From NCBI RefSeq assembly GCF_000507845.1, contig NZ_KI669456.1, forward strand, positions 1-64,000: DNA of 64,000 bases, in the 5' to 3' direction. This DNA comes from Helicobacter macacae MIT 99-5501. Lineage in GTDB: Bacteria; Campylobacterota; Campylobacteria; Campylobacterales; Helicobacteraceae. The translations under genes were made by a program, and so were the position numbers. Below are positions 1 through 14,405 of the stretch, piece by piece. The notes under the pieces are model-generated. The model was not told the origin of the DNA. It did no database searches and saw only the letters and a list, made by a program, of their open reading frames with translations. Within the stretch, counting starts at the first letter, position 1, and each line of letters opens with the position of its first letter.

Positions 1-898
1 AGACATAAAAAATTTACATTTCCACCGAAATTTTTCCAACCTCCCCCCACAAATCTTTCACACTTTTTCACACTTACTTTATGACATTTGATATTTTATC
101 TTTCACAATTTCTCTTAATTATCCCCACACTTAAGCAACATTTAAGCATAATATCTGTATTATTCCCTTTCCCAAATTTTCCCGTGTTTTTTATCTTTTT
201 GTTTCTTGTTATTTCTGTGTTGTTTTCTTGTGTAGTTTTTACGCATTTCATACTTGCATTGTAGCACTTGCACTTTATACTAGATGATTTGTTTCTTATC
301 ATTACCAAATGATGCCAAATGATTTGTTAAATGACTTTTATTTGGGATACTCATTGTTGTGTATATTGTGTCGCTAGCTGTGATACTGCTGTGATGTTTT
401 GTGATACTCTAAATGTAGAGCAGAGCAATGTAAAGCAGTGTAGATAGTGTAAAGCAGTGTTGTAAGCGTTAGAGAATCCAGAGAATGTGAAGTGGTGTAA
501 AGTTTGATAAAGCGTGATTGCGCTTAAAACAATATCCACAAAAGCTACAAACAACAAAAATCGACTTAAACGACTTAAAAATGCTTTAAAAGCATTAGAT
601 AGTGAATGTTTAAGATAGCATTAACGAGTGGTAATAAGAGATTGATAAGAACGATAAGAACATTGAAGTAAAAACACTTAAAGAGCAATTTGGTGATATT
701 TTACATTTTTTATCTTTAACTAGAATTGATGAAAAATTGGTAAATGATCTTTGACAACTAAGCAAGATGATAAAGCAAGTAATTATGCTAGCTTTATCTC
801 TTACATTCATACAACTCGACTATGACTTAAAGCTTTAAGTAACCGTTGCAAATTGTTATTGCATATTGCAACACTTAACTTAGCTTAAGAGTAAAGTC

Positions 899-926
899 TT
901 TGTGATACGAGTGATAAGTCTATAAC
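899..926 (+). promoter_or_regulatory. candidate rRNA operon promoter
   Basis: TTTGTG at 899-904 and TATAAC at 921-926 are separated by 16 nt and would start transcription near 933, giving a leader of about 255 nt. Only the -10 box is convincing, and Helicobacter sigma-80 promoters often lack a clear -35, so other starts are possible. Confidence 0.3.
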
Positions 927-1140
927 TTTAAGCTATGTTTTTACTAGCTTAATAGTTATGATTTAGTAAGTAGCAAGGATAAACCCTTTCATAAAACACA
1001 AAATTTAAGCACAAATTCTAAAGTTTAGAGTTTGCAAGTTTAACTTTGTGAGCCTTATTTAAGTTTTTATGAGTTTATGGCAAGTTTGTGGTTGGTATTT
1101 TATATTGACTTAAATTTCCATAGCTTCAAAAACTTTAACT

Positions 1141-1160
1141 TTTTATGGAGAGTTTGGCTC
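1141..1160 (+). repeat. partial copy of the 16S 5' end in the leader
   Basis: TTTTATGGAGAGTTTG followed by GCTC repeats the first bases of the mature 16S gene (from 1187), but lacks about 7 nt (ATCCTGG region). The copy lies 46 nt upstream of the true 5' end. It could be a relic duplication or take part in leader folding. Confidence 0.6.
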
Positions 1161-1188
1161 TATTTTTAGATTCTAAATTCCCCATTTT

Positions 1189-2848
<1,660 letters not shown>

Positions 2849-2859
2849 CAGAGAAAAAA

Positions 2860-2883
2860 AGCAAGCTATTTGTTTAGCTTGCT
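2860..2883 (+). other. hairpin immediately 3' of 16S
   Basis: AGCAAGCTA (2860-2868) and TAGCTTGCT (2875-2883) form a perfect 9-bp stem with a 6-nt loop, starting about 12 nt after the 16S 3' end. It is probably a processing or pausing structure rather than a terminator, because tRNA genes follow. Confidence 0.6.
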
Positions 2884-2979
2884 TGCAACCTTGCTATTTT
2901 TAGTTGGTAGAGTTGGCACATTACGCGCTTTAGATTCTTGCTTAGTTTTCAGAGATTATTGTCCTATTTGATTCAATAT

Positions 2980-3056
<77 letters not shown>

Positions 3057-3209
3057 TAGCTTGTTTCTTGTCTATTTTTGGTTTAGTGGCAATGAACTTG
3101 TTTATGGGTTAGATTTAGGAAATACATTGTGGTCTTTAGCCTATCCTTGTTATGTTATTTTAGATTTCTTAGATTGCTTAAGTTTTTTTAAGAAAATCTT
3201 TGCAAATAA

Positions 3210-3285
3210 GGGGAATTAGCTCAGCTGGGAGAGCGCCTGCTTTGCACGCAGGAGGTCAGCGGTTCGATCCCGCTATTCTCCACCA
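3210..3285 (+). tRNA. tRNA-Ala (TGC)
   Basis: A 76-nt cloverleaf with encoded CCA. The anticodon loop TTTGCAC (3241-3247) is closed by CCTGC/GCAGG, giving anticodon TGC at 3243-3245, and the T-arm contains GGTTCGATC. It is the second tRNA of the rRNA spacer. Confidence 0.97.
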
Positions 3286-4200
3286 TAGCTTAAGTCTATC
3301 TAAAATCCCAAGTTAATTAAAACTAATTAAAGCCAATTAAAATGGTTAATTAGAAGTGGTTGGTTAAAACCAAATTACTTAAAAAATAATTTGGTTAAAA
3401 TCAGCAACGCAATATTTGATTAACTTACTTGGATTTTTAGTTTAGCTTAGAGTTTTTGTTTTTATTGTTTGTTCTATAAGGTTTAATGCAAGTCTTAGGA
3501 GAATCCACATAGAGAATCTTTAAGAAACCTTTGGTGTTAAGGTGTTCTTTTAGCATTCTTTTTAGTGTTTTTTGTGGAGTTCTTTAGAATCTCTATTAAG
3601 GGCAAAAAATCTAAAAAATGGAATCTTATTGAAGTAATAATCTAACACTTTTTTAGGTTCTTACTTCAACTTGGGTTTATAATCTTAAGTAGATTCTATT
3701 ACAATCAACTAGAATCTAGCTATAAAATCCACTTGGAGTTATTTAGAATCTTAACTTAGATTCTATCTAGCCTCTTTGTGCTAGATTGTCTTTTAGATTT
3801 TTAGTTAGATTCTTTAAGATTCTTGGGTTTTATTATCCTTAAGATTCTAGCCTATTTGATTTTTCCATCTTTAAGGTTCTTAAGCTATCTTACTTTGGAT
3901 TTTATCATACTTGCTTGAGTTAAAATCAGCTAGATTTGGCTAGATTCTAATTTGGATTTTTAATCCTCTTAGATTTTATCGCTTTAGATTCTTGCTAGAG
4001 TTTATGGCTTTTGCAAGATTTAGCATATTATGATTTCTAGCTTGTGATTTATGATTTCTAGCTTAGGATTTGCATTAGACTTTATAAGTCGTGTTATTTG
4101 ACTTTTCATTGTTAATAGCCTAAGTAAAATAAAACTACAATAACCCTGCTTTATTGAAGTCTTTGTTTAAGCATTGTTGTGAATCCACAACAAGCTAAAA
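3286..4200. other. long tRNA-Ala to 23S spacer rich in AGATTCT/AGAATCT
   Basis: This spacer of about 900 nt has no gene. It is strikingly enriched in short forms of TAGATTCT and AGAATCTA on both strands (for example near 3713, 3765, 3845 and 3940), interspersed with CTTAAGATT-type words. The pattern looks like a scrambled short repeat rather than coding DNA. Confidence 0.6.
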
Positions 4201-4239
4201 TGATACACTCAATAAGGCGGTAATGTAAGAATACTTAAC
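4201..4239 (+). other. 5' arm of 23S pre-rRNA processing stem
   Basis: The 39 nt beginning TGATACACTCAATAAGGCGG are nearly the reverse complement of 7142-7178 (ending GCCTTATTGAGTGTATCA). The arms bracket the 23S gene and would form a long duplex, the classic RNase III site for releasing pre-23S. Confidence 0.85.
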
Positions 4240-4247
4240 AAAAAGGC

Positions 4248-7131
<2,884 letters not shown>

Positions 7132-7141
7132 TTTATATAGC

Positions 7142-7178
7142 GTTAAGTATTCTAATTACTGCCTTATTGAGTGTATCA
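7142..7178 (+). other. 3' arm of 23S pre-rRNA processing stem
   Basis: This arm pairs with 4201-4239, with a few mismatches in the middle (GTTAAGTATTCT versus AGAATACTTAAC at the inner end). It lies just after the 23S gene. Confidence 0.85.
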
Positions 7179-7228
7179 AATTGGGTAAAGCAAGGGTTGT
7201 ATAATTATTGGTGTGTTTTTATTTAAGT

Positions 7229-7246
7229 CTAGATTCTAGAATCTAG
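7229..7246. repeat. perfect 18-bp palindrome in 23S-5S spacer
   Basis: CTAGATTCTAGAATCTAG is its own reverse complement. It is the longest perfect form seen of the abundant TAGATTCT/AGAATCTA word. Its function is unknown; it could be a protein site or a product of the process that multiplies this word. Confidence 0.7.
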
Positions 7247-7414
7247 CTTTATCTTAGGCTATTATCAGTGGTTGATAACTTACCAAGCGTTTTTTTACAT
7301 TGGTGTTATCAAAATCAAATGTTATCCCCATAGGAAAATGGAAATAAGGGCAAAGAATATGACTAAGAACATAGACTTTACTTTATTTGTCGCAGATTGC
7401 CTTTATTTCCCTTT

Positions 7415-7532
7415 TCCTTGTGTCTATAGAGAGGAGGACACACCTAGCTCCATTCCGAACCTAGCAGTTAAGCTCCTCTTCGCTGATGATACTGCACTTT
7501 GCAAGTGTGGGAATGTAGGTCGATGCAGGGAT
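7415..7532 (+). rRNA. rrf: 5S ribosomal RNA
   Basis: The 5S core TAGCTCCATTCCGAACCTAG is present. Helix I is formed by CCTTGTGTC (7416-7424) and GATGCAGGG (7522-7530), nine pairs counting G-U. Length is about 118 nt. It follows 23S by about 280 nt in the same operon. Confidence 0.93.
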
Positions 7533-8018
7533 TGGGGAAATATTTATCCTACTCACAAAATCTTGCTTTATCTGCTTTTTATTGTTTTTATCTTATCTTG
7601 CCTCATCTTGTTTTTGCCCCTTACTTTACTTTCTATCTTGTCTTGCCTTGTATTGCTTCAACTTGATTGTAAAAACTTGCTTATGGGGTGTTGTCTATGA
7701 ATACCTATCATCAACCCTAAAAATTCATAATTCTCTATTTTTGGAGAATTTCACACATTTAGATTTTGCTCTCTTTTGCTACGACTTATTCCCAAGCATA
7801 GCCACTTTAGACATTATATCCCAGCTTTTGCCACATATATTTTTATCCCCTATCTGTTAAATAAATGTGTAAATTCTACCCATAGTCATATTTTTTTCAT
7901 ATTTTTTACGCGCTTTTTAAATCACATTAGGTAAAAAAATATATAACCTTATCTTAAGCATTCGCTATCATAATTTCATAGATACCAATGCTAAAAAATC
8001 TATAAAAAAGGAGCTAAA
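7533..8018. other. non-coding region between 5S and alcohol dehydrogenase
   Basis: There is no gene. The first part is pyrimidine-rich with repeated ATCTTG/CTTGCCT words, and no clear U-tailed rRNA terminator is visible. A short inverted repeat AATTCTC...GAGAATT lies at about 7728-7750. A ribosome binding site (AAAAGGAGC) precedes the ATG at 8019. Confidence 0.5.
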
Positions 8019-9086
8019 ATGGCTATAAAAGGTTTTGCGATGCTAAAAATCGGCTCGGTTGGTTGGATAGAAAAAGACGCTATCACGCCTTGTGGTCCGC
8101 TAGATGCGATATGTCGCCCCCTAGCGATTGCACCCTGCACTTCAGATATTCACACAGTTTATGAGGGTGGTATCGGCGAGCGACACAATATGTTTTTGGG
8201 ACACGAAGCAGTGGGTGAAGTCATCGAAGTTGGTGAGTTAGTAAAAGATTTTAAAGTCGGTGATAAAGTCATAGCTCCCGCTATCACGCCTGATTGGGGC
8301 TCGATAAATGCACAAAGAGGATTTGCCCAGCATAGTGGTGGCGCACTTGCAGGGTGGAAATTTTCAAACTTCAAAGACGGTGTGTTTGCAGAAAAGTTTC
8401 ACATAAATGAAGCCGATGCAAATCTAGCGCACCTCCCAGAAAATGTCGATGTCGCCGATGCAGTAATGCTGTGCGATATGGTTACCACAGGGATTCACTG
8501 CGCAGAAAATGCTGATATAAAGCCGGGTGAGTCTGTGGCAGTCATCGGGCTAGGACCTGTGGGACTTATGGCTTGCGCAGGTGCAAACCTAATGGGTGCT
8601 AGCGAAATCTACGCCGTTGATTGCATAGAGTTCCGCGCTGATATTGCCAAAAAATATTATGGCGCAACGCATTATATAGATTTCACAAAAGGTGCGTTTT
8701 TTGACCAAATCAATGAAATCACAAAAGGCAAGGGAGTAGATAAAGTCGTAATCGCAGGCGGAACTACAAGCACGATAGGCGAGTGCTGCTGCTGTGTCAA
8801 AAACGGCGGTGTCGTATCAAATGTCAATTATCTAGGCACGGGGGATAATATCACTATTCCTCGCGTGGCGTGGGATGTAGGAATGGGACACAAAGACATA
8901 AGAGGCGGGCTAACCCCCGGTGGACGCTACCGAATGGAAAAGCTAGCCTCTTTGCTCTCCACCAAAAAGCTAAGTGTCAAACCACTCATCACACACAAGT
9001 TAGATGGCTTTGGCAAGATAGAGGAAGCACTAGAATTGATGCGAAACAAGCCAGCAGGGCTTATCAAACCTGTGGTGGTATGCTAG
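8019..9086 (+). CDS. NADP-dependent secondary-alcohol dehydrogenase (TbADH-like)
   Basis: A 355-aa zinc-containing medium-chain dehydrogenase very like the secondary-alcohol (isopropanol) dehydrogenases of Thermoanaerobacter and Clostridium, which interconvert ketones and secondary alcohols using NADP(H). The N-terminus has KGFAMLKIGSVGWIEK and APCTSDIHTVYEG. Catalytic zinc ligands are visible at Cys40, His62-Glu63 (GHEAVG) and Asp153 (LCDMVTTG). The Rossmann motif GLGPVG is at 177-182. As in that subfamily, the structural-zinc cysteine lobe is absent. AAAAAGGAGC sits upstream of the ATG. It stands alone between the rRNA operon and another alcohol dehydrogenase. The natural substrate is not shown by sequence. 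Confidence 0.93.
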   Translation: MAIKGFAMLKIGSVGWIEKDAITPCGPLDAICRPLAIAPCTSDIHTVYEGGIGERHNMFLGHEAVGEVIEVGELVKDFKVGDKVIAPAITPDWGSINAQRGFAQHSGGALAGWKFSNFKDGVFAEKFHINEADANLAHLPENVDVADAVMLCDMVTTGIHCAENADIKPGESVAVIGLGPVGLMACAGANLMGASEIYAVDCIEFRADIAKKYYGATHYIDFTKGAFFDQINEITKGKGVDKVVIAGGTTSTIGECCCCVKNGGVVSNVNYLGTGDNITIPRVAWDVGMGHKDIRGGLTPGGRYRMEKLASLLSTKKLSVKPLITHKLDGFGKIEEALELMRNKPAGLIKPVVVC

Positions 9087-9812
9087 GATTTAGCCCTAGA
9101 AGTGTTTAGGGGGGTTTAGTTTTTTAAGCCGTTTATGAGTGGAGGGAGATTTGTGGCTATGATAGTTATCGTAAAAAGCGTGATTTAGATAGTTTTAGGT
9201 GTTTTTTTTGGCATTGCAAAATCACAAAGCTAAAAAATCACTAGCGTAGCAAAATCCAAAAATACTAAACCATTCTAAATCTAGTGCAAAATCCACAAGT
9301 CTAGCAAACATACCTGCCAATCTGCTTCATAGCATTTGTATCAATCGTTTTTATGTCCCAAAAGCATTTTATAATAAGAAATACACCTAAAATTATTACA
9401 AAACTACACAAATGCAAAAATTTCATCAAATATTTTCTAAAAATTCAAAAAATATTTAATCTTTTGGAGTAAAAACGCTTTTGAGGGTTTAAGCAAATGC
9501 AAGTTTTACTCCAAAGGATTTTAGGCAGATTTTGGAGCAAAATCTATTTGCAAACTCCTCCAAACAAATAAAGCAAACTCACGCTATCAAGCAAGATTTG
9601 CTAAAAAGGGTAACTAAAAGTGTCGGTGTCGCTTGCTTCTACTCTAGGGGCTTAAAGCAGATTTATTAGACTTCCTAGTGTCTAAATAGTGCCCAAAAGA
9701 TTCTTGCAAAGACTTTCTAGGCATTCTAAGCTAGCCTTGAGAGATAGAATCAGCGATAAACAAAAGCCTTTGATTTTGGCAAAATCAAAGCAAACTTATT
9801 TAAGGAGACAAA
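9087..9812. other. 725-bp non-coding region
   Basis: I see no gene. It contains the inverted repeat at 9460-9518. On the minus strand near 9310-9380 a short open frame ends KQIGRYVC, which I cannot assign; it may be a remnant. Confidence 0.4.
9460..9518. promoter_or_regulatory. inverted repeat upstream of second alcohol dehydrogenase
   Basis: TCTTTTGGAGTAAAA (9460-9474) and TTTTACTCCAAAGGA (9504-9518) pair over 15 positions with one mismatch, around a 29-nt loop. It lies about 300 nt before the ATG at 9813. It could be an attenuator, an operator or a relic; there is no T-run directly after it. Confidence 0.5.
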
Positions 9813-10874
9813 ATGTCTAAAACAATGAAAGCTGCAGTGGTAAAAGAGTTTGGCAAACCACTTGTCATACAAGAAGTCGCAATCCCCGAGCCACGCGATG
9901 GAGAAGTGCTAGTAAAGATTGAGGCGTGTGGCGTATGCCATACAGATTTGCACGCAGTTGATGGCGACTGGCCTGTCAAACCAAACCTAAAAGCCTTAGG
10001 CAGTGGTGGGTTTATCCCGGGACACGAGGGCGTGGGCTTTGTAGTCAAAGTCGGCAAAGGTGTTACACACATAAAAGAGGGTGATGCAGTGGGAATCCCT
10101 TGGCTTTATAGTGCGTGCGGGCATTGTGAGCATTGTATGGCAGGCTGGGAGACACTATGTGAGAAGCAAGACAATGGTGGCTACTCGGTAAATGGAGGAT
10201 TTGCAGAATACGCCATAGCTGATGCCAACTATGTGGGAATCCTGCAAAAAGATGTGAATTTTTTAAATATCGCGCCTATTCTTTGCGCAGGGGTAACTGT
10301 CTATAAAGGGCTAAAGGTTACAGAGGCTAGACCGGGGCAGTGGGTAGCTATCTCTGGCATAGGCGGGCTAGGACACCTAGCAGTGCAATACGCAAAAGCT
10401 ATGGGGCTAAATGTCGCAGCTATCGATGTGAGCGATGATAAGCTAGAGCTAGCCAAAAAGTATGGGGCAGAAGTCGTGGCAAATGCCAAAACTCTAGGCG
10501 AGCAAGGCACGATAAAGAAAATCATAGAAGAAACAAATGGTGGCACTCACGGCGTGCTAGTAACGGCTGTGCACCCCATCGCTTTCAAGCAAGCACTAGG
10601 TGTGGTTCGCAGAGGTGGCACTGTGGCTATGAATGGCTTGCCACCGGGAGAATTCCCTGTAAATATCTTTGATATGATTCTAAATGGCGTAACGATTCGA
10701 GGCTCGATAGTGGGCACAAGGCTTGATTTGCAAGAGGCAATAAGATTTGCCGAAGAGCAAAAAGTCCACGCTCACGTAGCTCCTGCTAAGCTGGAGGATA
10801 TAAACGACATTTTCGCTCGTATGAAGCAAGGCAAAATCGATGGGCGAATGGTGCTAGATTTTCGCGCTTCATAA
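9813..10874 (+). CDS. adhP: zinc-dependent alcohol dehydrogenase (AdhA/AdhP type)
   Basis: A 353-aa NAD(P)-dependent zinc alcohol dehydrogenase of the ethanol/propanol-preferring type, interconverting primary alcohols and aldehydes. Catalytic zinc ligands are Cys42 (CGVCHTDLH), His71 (PGHEGVG) and Cys158. Structural-zinc cysteines 102, 105, 108 and 116 lie in the lobe [15 protein letters not shown]. The nucleotide-binding motif GIGGLG is at 182-187. Length is normal for the family. The start is supported by TTAAGGAGACAAA upstream. A perfect 13-bp hairpin follows the gene. It follows a different alcohol dehydrogenase by 725 bp and need not be co-transcribed with it. Confidence 0.93.
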   Translation: MSKTMKAAVVKEFGKPLVIQEVAIPEPRDGEVLVKIEACGVCHTDLHAVDGDWPVKPNLKALGSGGFIPGHEGVGFVVKVGKGVTHIKEGDAVGIPWLYSACGHCEHCMAGWETLCEKQDNGGYSVNGGFAEYAIADANYVGILQKDVNFLNIAPILCAGVTVYKGLKVTEARPGQWVAISGIGGLGHLAVQYAKAMGLNVAAIDVSDDKLELAKKYGAEVVANAKTLGEQGTIKKIIEETNGGTHGVLVTAVHPIAFKQALGVVRRGGTVAMNGLPPGEFPVNIFDMILNGVTIRGSIVGTRLDLQEAIRFAEEQKVHAHVAPAKLEDINDIFARMKQGKIDGRMVLDFRAS

Positions 10875-10890
10875 ATCCGCTCCTCATAGA

Positions 10891-10924
10891 TTTGCTTGTG
10901 CCAAAACCAAATGGCACAAGCAAA
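10891..10924. terminator. 13-bp hairpin after adhP
   Basis: TTTGCTTGTGCCA (10891-10903) and TGGCACAAGCAAA (10912-10924) form a perfect stem with an 8-nt loop, 17 nt after the stop codon. There is no strong T-run on either side, so it may act as a weak or bidirectional terminator. Confidence 0.6.
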
Positions 10925-11130
10925 CAAAACACGCAAGAGAAGCAAAATAAGGGAGGAAATATATAAAAATGAGGGGGAAGTATGGAGGGGGAAGCAAAGC
11001 ACAAATACGGAGGGGGACAAATCTATAAAAAGCACAAAAAAGAGGATAAACACAACAAATCAAACACTACAAATTATGGATAATCTGCCAAAATCACACA
11101 CTATCAAAACCACTATAATAAGGACAAACA

Positions 11131-12579
11131 ATGCAAGCAAAACAATCGACACAGCAAGAAGCACAATCTAAAAAAACAAAAATCCTCCTACTTGGCGCGG
11201 GCTATGCAAATATGAGCTTGCTTACGCGACTAGATGAAGAAACGCTTAGAAAAGCGCAATTTAGCATAATCACAAAAGAGCCCTATCACTACAAAAGTAT
11301 CTGTCTGCACGATGTCGCTTCGGGCAAGCACGACAAATCCGTGCTTTTCAATGTGGATTCTACGCTAGATAGCAAAATCAATGTTATCCAAGATGAGATT
11401 ACAAGCATAGAATCTAGCATAGTCAAAGGGGCAAAATCAAGCTATGAATACGACTACCTTGTCGTGGGGCTTGGATTTGGGAGCGATGATTTTGGCATAA
11501 AAGGCGTGAGAGAGTATGCCAAAAGTATCACTTCTTATTCAAGTGCGAGAGAGATTTACGCCCTCATACTCTCAAAGCTAGAGGGCTTGCGAGAAAAAGA
11601 CGATGATGAAGCAAGGCTAAGTTTTGCAGTGTGTGGAGGTGGCTTTAGCGGGATAGAGTTCGCAGGCTCTCTAGCCGAAGAGGTGGCAAAAAAATGCAGT
11701 GAATTTGGCATAGATTTTAGCAATATAAAGATTTATTGCATTGAGGCTGCACCTAAGATTTTGCCTATGTTTAGCGATAGTTTGCAAAGAGCAGGGCTTG
11801 ATAAGCTAGAATCTCTAGGCGTGCAAGTGCTTACTAGCTCCAAAATCCTAGAATGCAAAGCACACTCAATCATCATAGAAAAAGAAGCCACACAAAGCGA
11901 GATAAACGCTGATGTCATCATCTGGACAGCAGGGGTAAAGGGCAATCCCGTGATAGAAAGCTCGCCACTTTTTAGTAGCACGATTCTAGCTAGGAGCAGG
12001 GTAGAAGTCGATGAGTTTTTGCGACCTAAATGCCTAGAATCCATAAAACCCCAAGAGCAAAATTCACAAAAAAGTGCAGAGCAAAGCACAGACAAAACCT
12101 CACAAGATTCACAAGCACAAAATTTAGCGCAATCCCAAAATGACACCAAAATCCAAAGCAATCAACCCCCCTCCCAAGCCGCCACTTTTGAGGACGCATC
12201 AAAAGGCTTATCCACTCAAAGCGGTGTGCTAGAAAATGTCTTTGTGCTAGGGGATTGCGCTAGTTTTAGGAATGAGCCAAGTGAGCGGTTTTTTCCTCCC
12301 ACAGCTCAGCTAGCACGAGAGCAGGGCAAATATCTAGCACAGGTTTTCCAAATCCTGCTAAAGAAAAAGACACAAAAAAAACTAGCCCAAAACAAATCCC
12401 CCTATGGCAAAAAAATCCTCCCCTTTAGATTTACCCCAAAGGGCAGTATCTGCTCTATCGGCGAGTCTTATGCACTAGGCGCACTAGGTAGCTTTGAGAT
12501 AAAAGGACGCCTTGCTAGCGTGCTAAAAAAAATCATAGAATCCCTTTGGAATTTACAACTAAAGGGATTCTCTTTGTGA
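11131..12579 (+). CDS. type II NADH dehydrogenase-like FAD oxidoreductase
   Basis: A 482-aa two-dinucleotide-binding flavoprotein of the NDH-2 family, which passes electrons from NADH to quinone at the membrane without pumping protons. The FAD site begins LLLGAGYAN; the second Rossmann motif is VCGGGFSGIEFAGSLAEE; the C-terminal FAD motif is VFVLGDCASF followed by PPTAQLAREQG. AAGGAC lies before the ATG. A Gln/Ser/Lys-rich insert of about 55 residues (roughly nt 12045-12215) separates the NADH and C-terminal FAD parts and looks like species-specific low-complexity expansion. Other flavoproteins of the family (for example sulfide:quinone oxidoreductases) are possible, but no dedicated cysteine pair is evident. 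Confidence 0.8.
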   Translation: MQAKQSTQQEAQSKKTKILLLGAGYANMSLLTRLDEETLRKAQFSIITKEPYHYKSICLHDVASGKHDKSVLFNVDSTLDSKINVIQDEITSIESSIVKGAKSSYEYDYLVVGLGFGSDDFGIKGVREYAKSITSYSSAREIYALILSKLEGLREKDDDEARLSFAVCGGGFSGIEFAGSLAEEVAKKCSEFGIDFSNIKIYCIEAAPKILPMFSDSLQRAGLDKLESLGVQVLTSSKILECKAHSIIIEKEATQSEINADVIIWTAGVKGNPVIESSPLFSSTILARSRVEVDEFLRPKCLESIKPQEQNSQKSAEQSTDKTSQDSQAQNLAQSQNDTKIQSNQPPSQAATFEDASKGLSTQSGVLENVFVLGDCASFRNEPSERFFPPTAQLAREQGKYLAQVFQILLKKKTQKKLAQNKSPYGKKILPFRFTPKGSICSIGESYALGALGSFEIKGRLASVLKKIIESLWNLQLKGFSL

Positions 12580-12716
12580 TTTAGATAGATTTTAGTTTTG
12601 GAGGAATTTAGAGGGTTTAGGCTAGATTTAGCCCAAGCCACAAAAACGCAAAATCTTTGTAAAAATTGCGCTAAAATACGACACTATTTTGCCAAATCAC
12701 AACCAAAAGGAAAAAA

Positions 12717-14093
12717 ATGCGAACACAGTGGATACAAAAACGCACAAATGATAAAATCAAAACACAGCTATATTATGCCAAGCAAGGAATCATCACAGAG
12801 GAAATGCGCTATATCGCAAATATCGAGCATATACCTGCAGAAGTGGTGCGCAAAGAAGTGCAAAAAGGACGGCTAATAATCCCCGCAAACATAAACCACA
12901 CAAACCTAAACCCTATGGGCATAGGTGTAGCCCTACGCACCAAAATCAACTCCAATATCGGCTCAAGCCAAATCATAAATTCCATAGACGAAGAAGTCCA
13001 AAAGCTAAAAGTATCTATCCAATACGGCGCGGATACGGTTATGGATTTGAGCACGGGCGGGGATTTGGACTTGATTCGTTGCGCTATCATAGAGGCTTCT
13101 AGCGTGCCTATCGGCACTGTGCCTATGTATCAGATACTCCACGATGTGAAAAACGATGTCTTAAAGCTAAATATTGATTCTATGCTAGCCACGCTAGAGA
13201 AGCAAGCAAAGCAGGGTGTTAGCTACTTCACCATTCACTGCGGATTTTTGCTGCGCCATTTGCCATTTGTAGCTAAGCGCAAGATGGGCATAGTATCGCG
13301 CGGTGGTAGCCTAATGGCAAGCTATATGATGCACTATCATAGAGAAAATCCATTTTATGAAGCATTTGATGAGATTTTGGATATTTGCCAAAGATATGAT
13401 GTGAGCCTATCACTAGGGGATTCGCTTCGACCGGGCTGTCTAGCAGATGCAAGCGATGAGGCGCAGTTCGCCGAACTAGAAGTGCTAGGAGAGCTAGCAA
13501 AAAGGGCAAATGCCAAAGATGTCCAAGTGATGATAGAGGGACCGGGACATATCCCACTAAACCAAATCGAGCGCAATGTCAAAATCCAAAAGCAACTTTG
13601 CAATGAAGCGCCGTTTTATGTGCTAGGACCACTTGTAACGGACATCGCCGCTGGCTATGACCATATCGCAAGTGCTATCGGTGCGTGTGTGGCGGCGTGG
13701 AAAGGCGTGGCGATGCTTTGCTATGTAACGCCAAAGGAGCATTTGGGACTGCCAAATGCAAATGATGTGCGTGAGGGGATTTTGGCTTACAAAATCGCAG
13801 CGCACGCCGCAGACATAGCACGAGGTAGAATCGCCTCAAGGGTGCGAGATGATGCGATGAGTGATGCGCGGTATGGATTTGATTGGGAGAGGCAGTTTGA
13901 GCTAGCACTAGACCCGCAAAGAGCGCGAGAATATCACGATGAAGCACTACCCCAAGAAGTGTTTAAAAAGGCAGAGTTTTGCTCTATGTGCGGACCAAAG
14001 TTTTGTAGCTACAAAATCACTCAAGATATTTTCAAAAAATATGGCGATAAAGACACACATAAAGAGGACAAAAGCTCACGCAAAATGGCTTAA
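12717..14093 (+). CDS. thiC: phosphomethylpyrimidine synthase ThiC
   Basis: A 458-aa radical-SAM enzyme that rearranges aminoimidazole ribotide to hydroxymethylpyrimidine phosphate for thiamine synthesis. Recognisable blocks are MRTQW at the N-terminus, [46 protein letters not shown] and [14 protein letters not shown]. The non-canonical Fe-S motif CSMCGPKFC is at residues 422-430 near the C-terminus. It is the short form lacking the N-terminal extension found in some bacteria. The ATG follows CAAAAGGAAAAAA. No TPP riboswitch signature is visible in the 137 nt upstream. Confidence 0.97.
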   Translation: MRTQWIQKRTNDKIKTQLYYAKQGIITEEMRYIANIEHIPAEVVRKEVQKGRLIIPANINHTNLNPMGIGVALRTKINSNIGSSQIINSIDEEVQKLKVSIQYGADTVMDLSTGGDLDLIRCAIIEASSVPIGTVPMYQILHDVKNDVLKLNIDSMLATLEKQAKQGVSYFTIHCGFLLRHLPFVAKRKMGIVSRGGSLMASYMMHYHRENPFYEAFDEILDICQRYDVSLSLGDSLRPGCLADASDEAQFAELEVLGELAKRANAKDVQVMIEGPGHIPLNQIERNVKIQKQLCNEAPFYVLGPLVTDIAAGYDHIASAIGACVAAWKGVAMLCYVTPKEHLGLPNANDVREGILAYKIAAHAADIARGRIASRVRDDAMSDARYGFDWERQFELALDPQRAREYHDEALPQEVFKKAEFCSMCGPKFCSYKITQDIFKKYGDKDTHKEDKSSRKMA

Positions 14094-14306
14094 ATCAAGC
14101 AAAAATCTAATGCCAAGAAAATCTAGCTTCACGCATAAAATCAGCAAATAAAGCCCAAAAACCACAAAAATCCTAAAAAATCAATGCAGGGCAAATCGCC
14201 AAGACAAACTACCAAGACAAACTACAAAGTAGATTTCAACACAAGAAGTAACATAAAGCGTTTTGGCACAAAGCCTAAGATAAAATCAGCAAGATAGCTA
14301 GAGGGC
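14094..14306. other. non-coding region after thiC
   Basis: AT-rich sequence with no gene between thiC and the terminator hairpin. It contains a short direct repeat, AAGACAAACTAC (about 14201 and 14213). Confidence 0.5.
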
Positions 14307-14344
14307 AGACTTTGGCTAAAGATTTTTTAGCCAAAGTCTTTTTT
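14307..14344 (+). terminator. rho-independent terminator
   Basis: AGACTTTGGCTAAA (14307-14320) and TTTAGCCAAAGTCT (14326-14339) form a perfect 14-bp stem with a 5-nt loop, followed by a T-run on the plus strand. It lies about 210 nt after thiC and before the convergent outer membrane protein gene. Confidence 0.85.
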
Positions 14345-14405
14345 AGACTAATATTTTGTCCCCGACCGACTTAAAAGATTTTTATGATTTACCAAAAAGC
14401 TAATT

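Larger units (their letters stand above)
1..1186. other. AT-rich non-coding leader upstream of 16S rRNA
   Basis: I find no convincing gene in this stretch. The short open frames are Cys/Leu/Phe-rich translations of AT-rich DNA without good ribosome binding sites. It probably holds the rRNA promoter and leader. A small inverted repeat (GTTGCAA, 845-851, with TTGCAAC, 866-872) lies about 320 nt before the 16S gene. Confidence 0.6.

Noticed and set aside
96..810. Three short minus-strand open frames upstream of the rRNA operon
   Set aside because: AT-rich, unusual composition, no ribosome sites and no family resemblance; they are best explained as chance frames in the rRNA leader.
7272..7860. 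Open frames of 142 and 92 codons across and after the 5S gene
   Set aside because: The first reads straight through the 5S gene and the second has pyrimidine-rich composition and no ribosome site.
10896..11171. Plus-strand open frame of 91 codons between adhP and the NADH dehydrogenase-like gene
   Set aside because: It begins in the adhP terminator hairpin, is Lys/Thr/Asn-rich low complexity, and overlaps the start of the real gene at 11131.
12580..12716. Possible TPP riboswitch upstream of thiC
   Set aside because: The conserved CTGAGA and ACCTGATCTGG-type blocks are not present.
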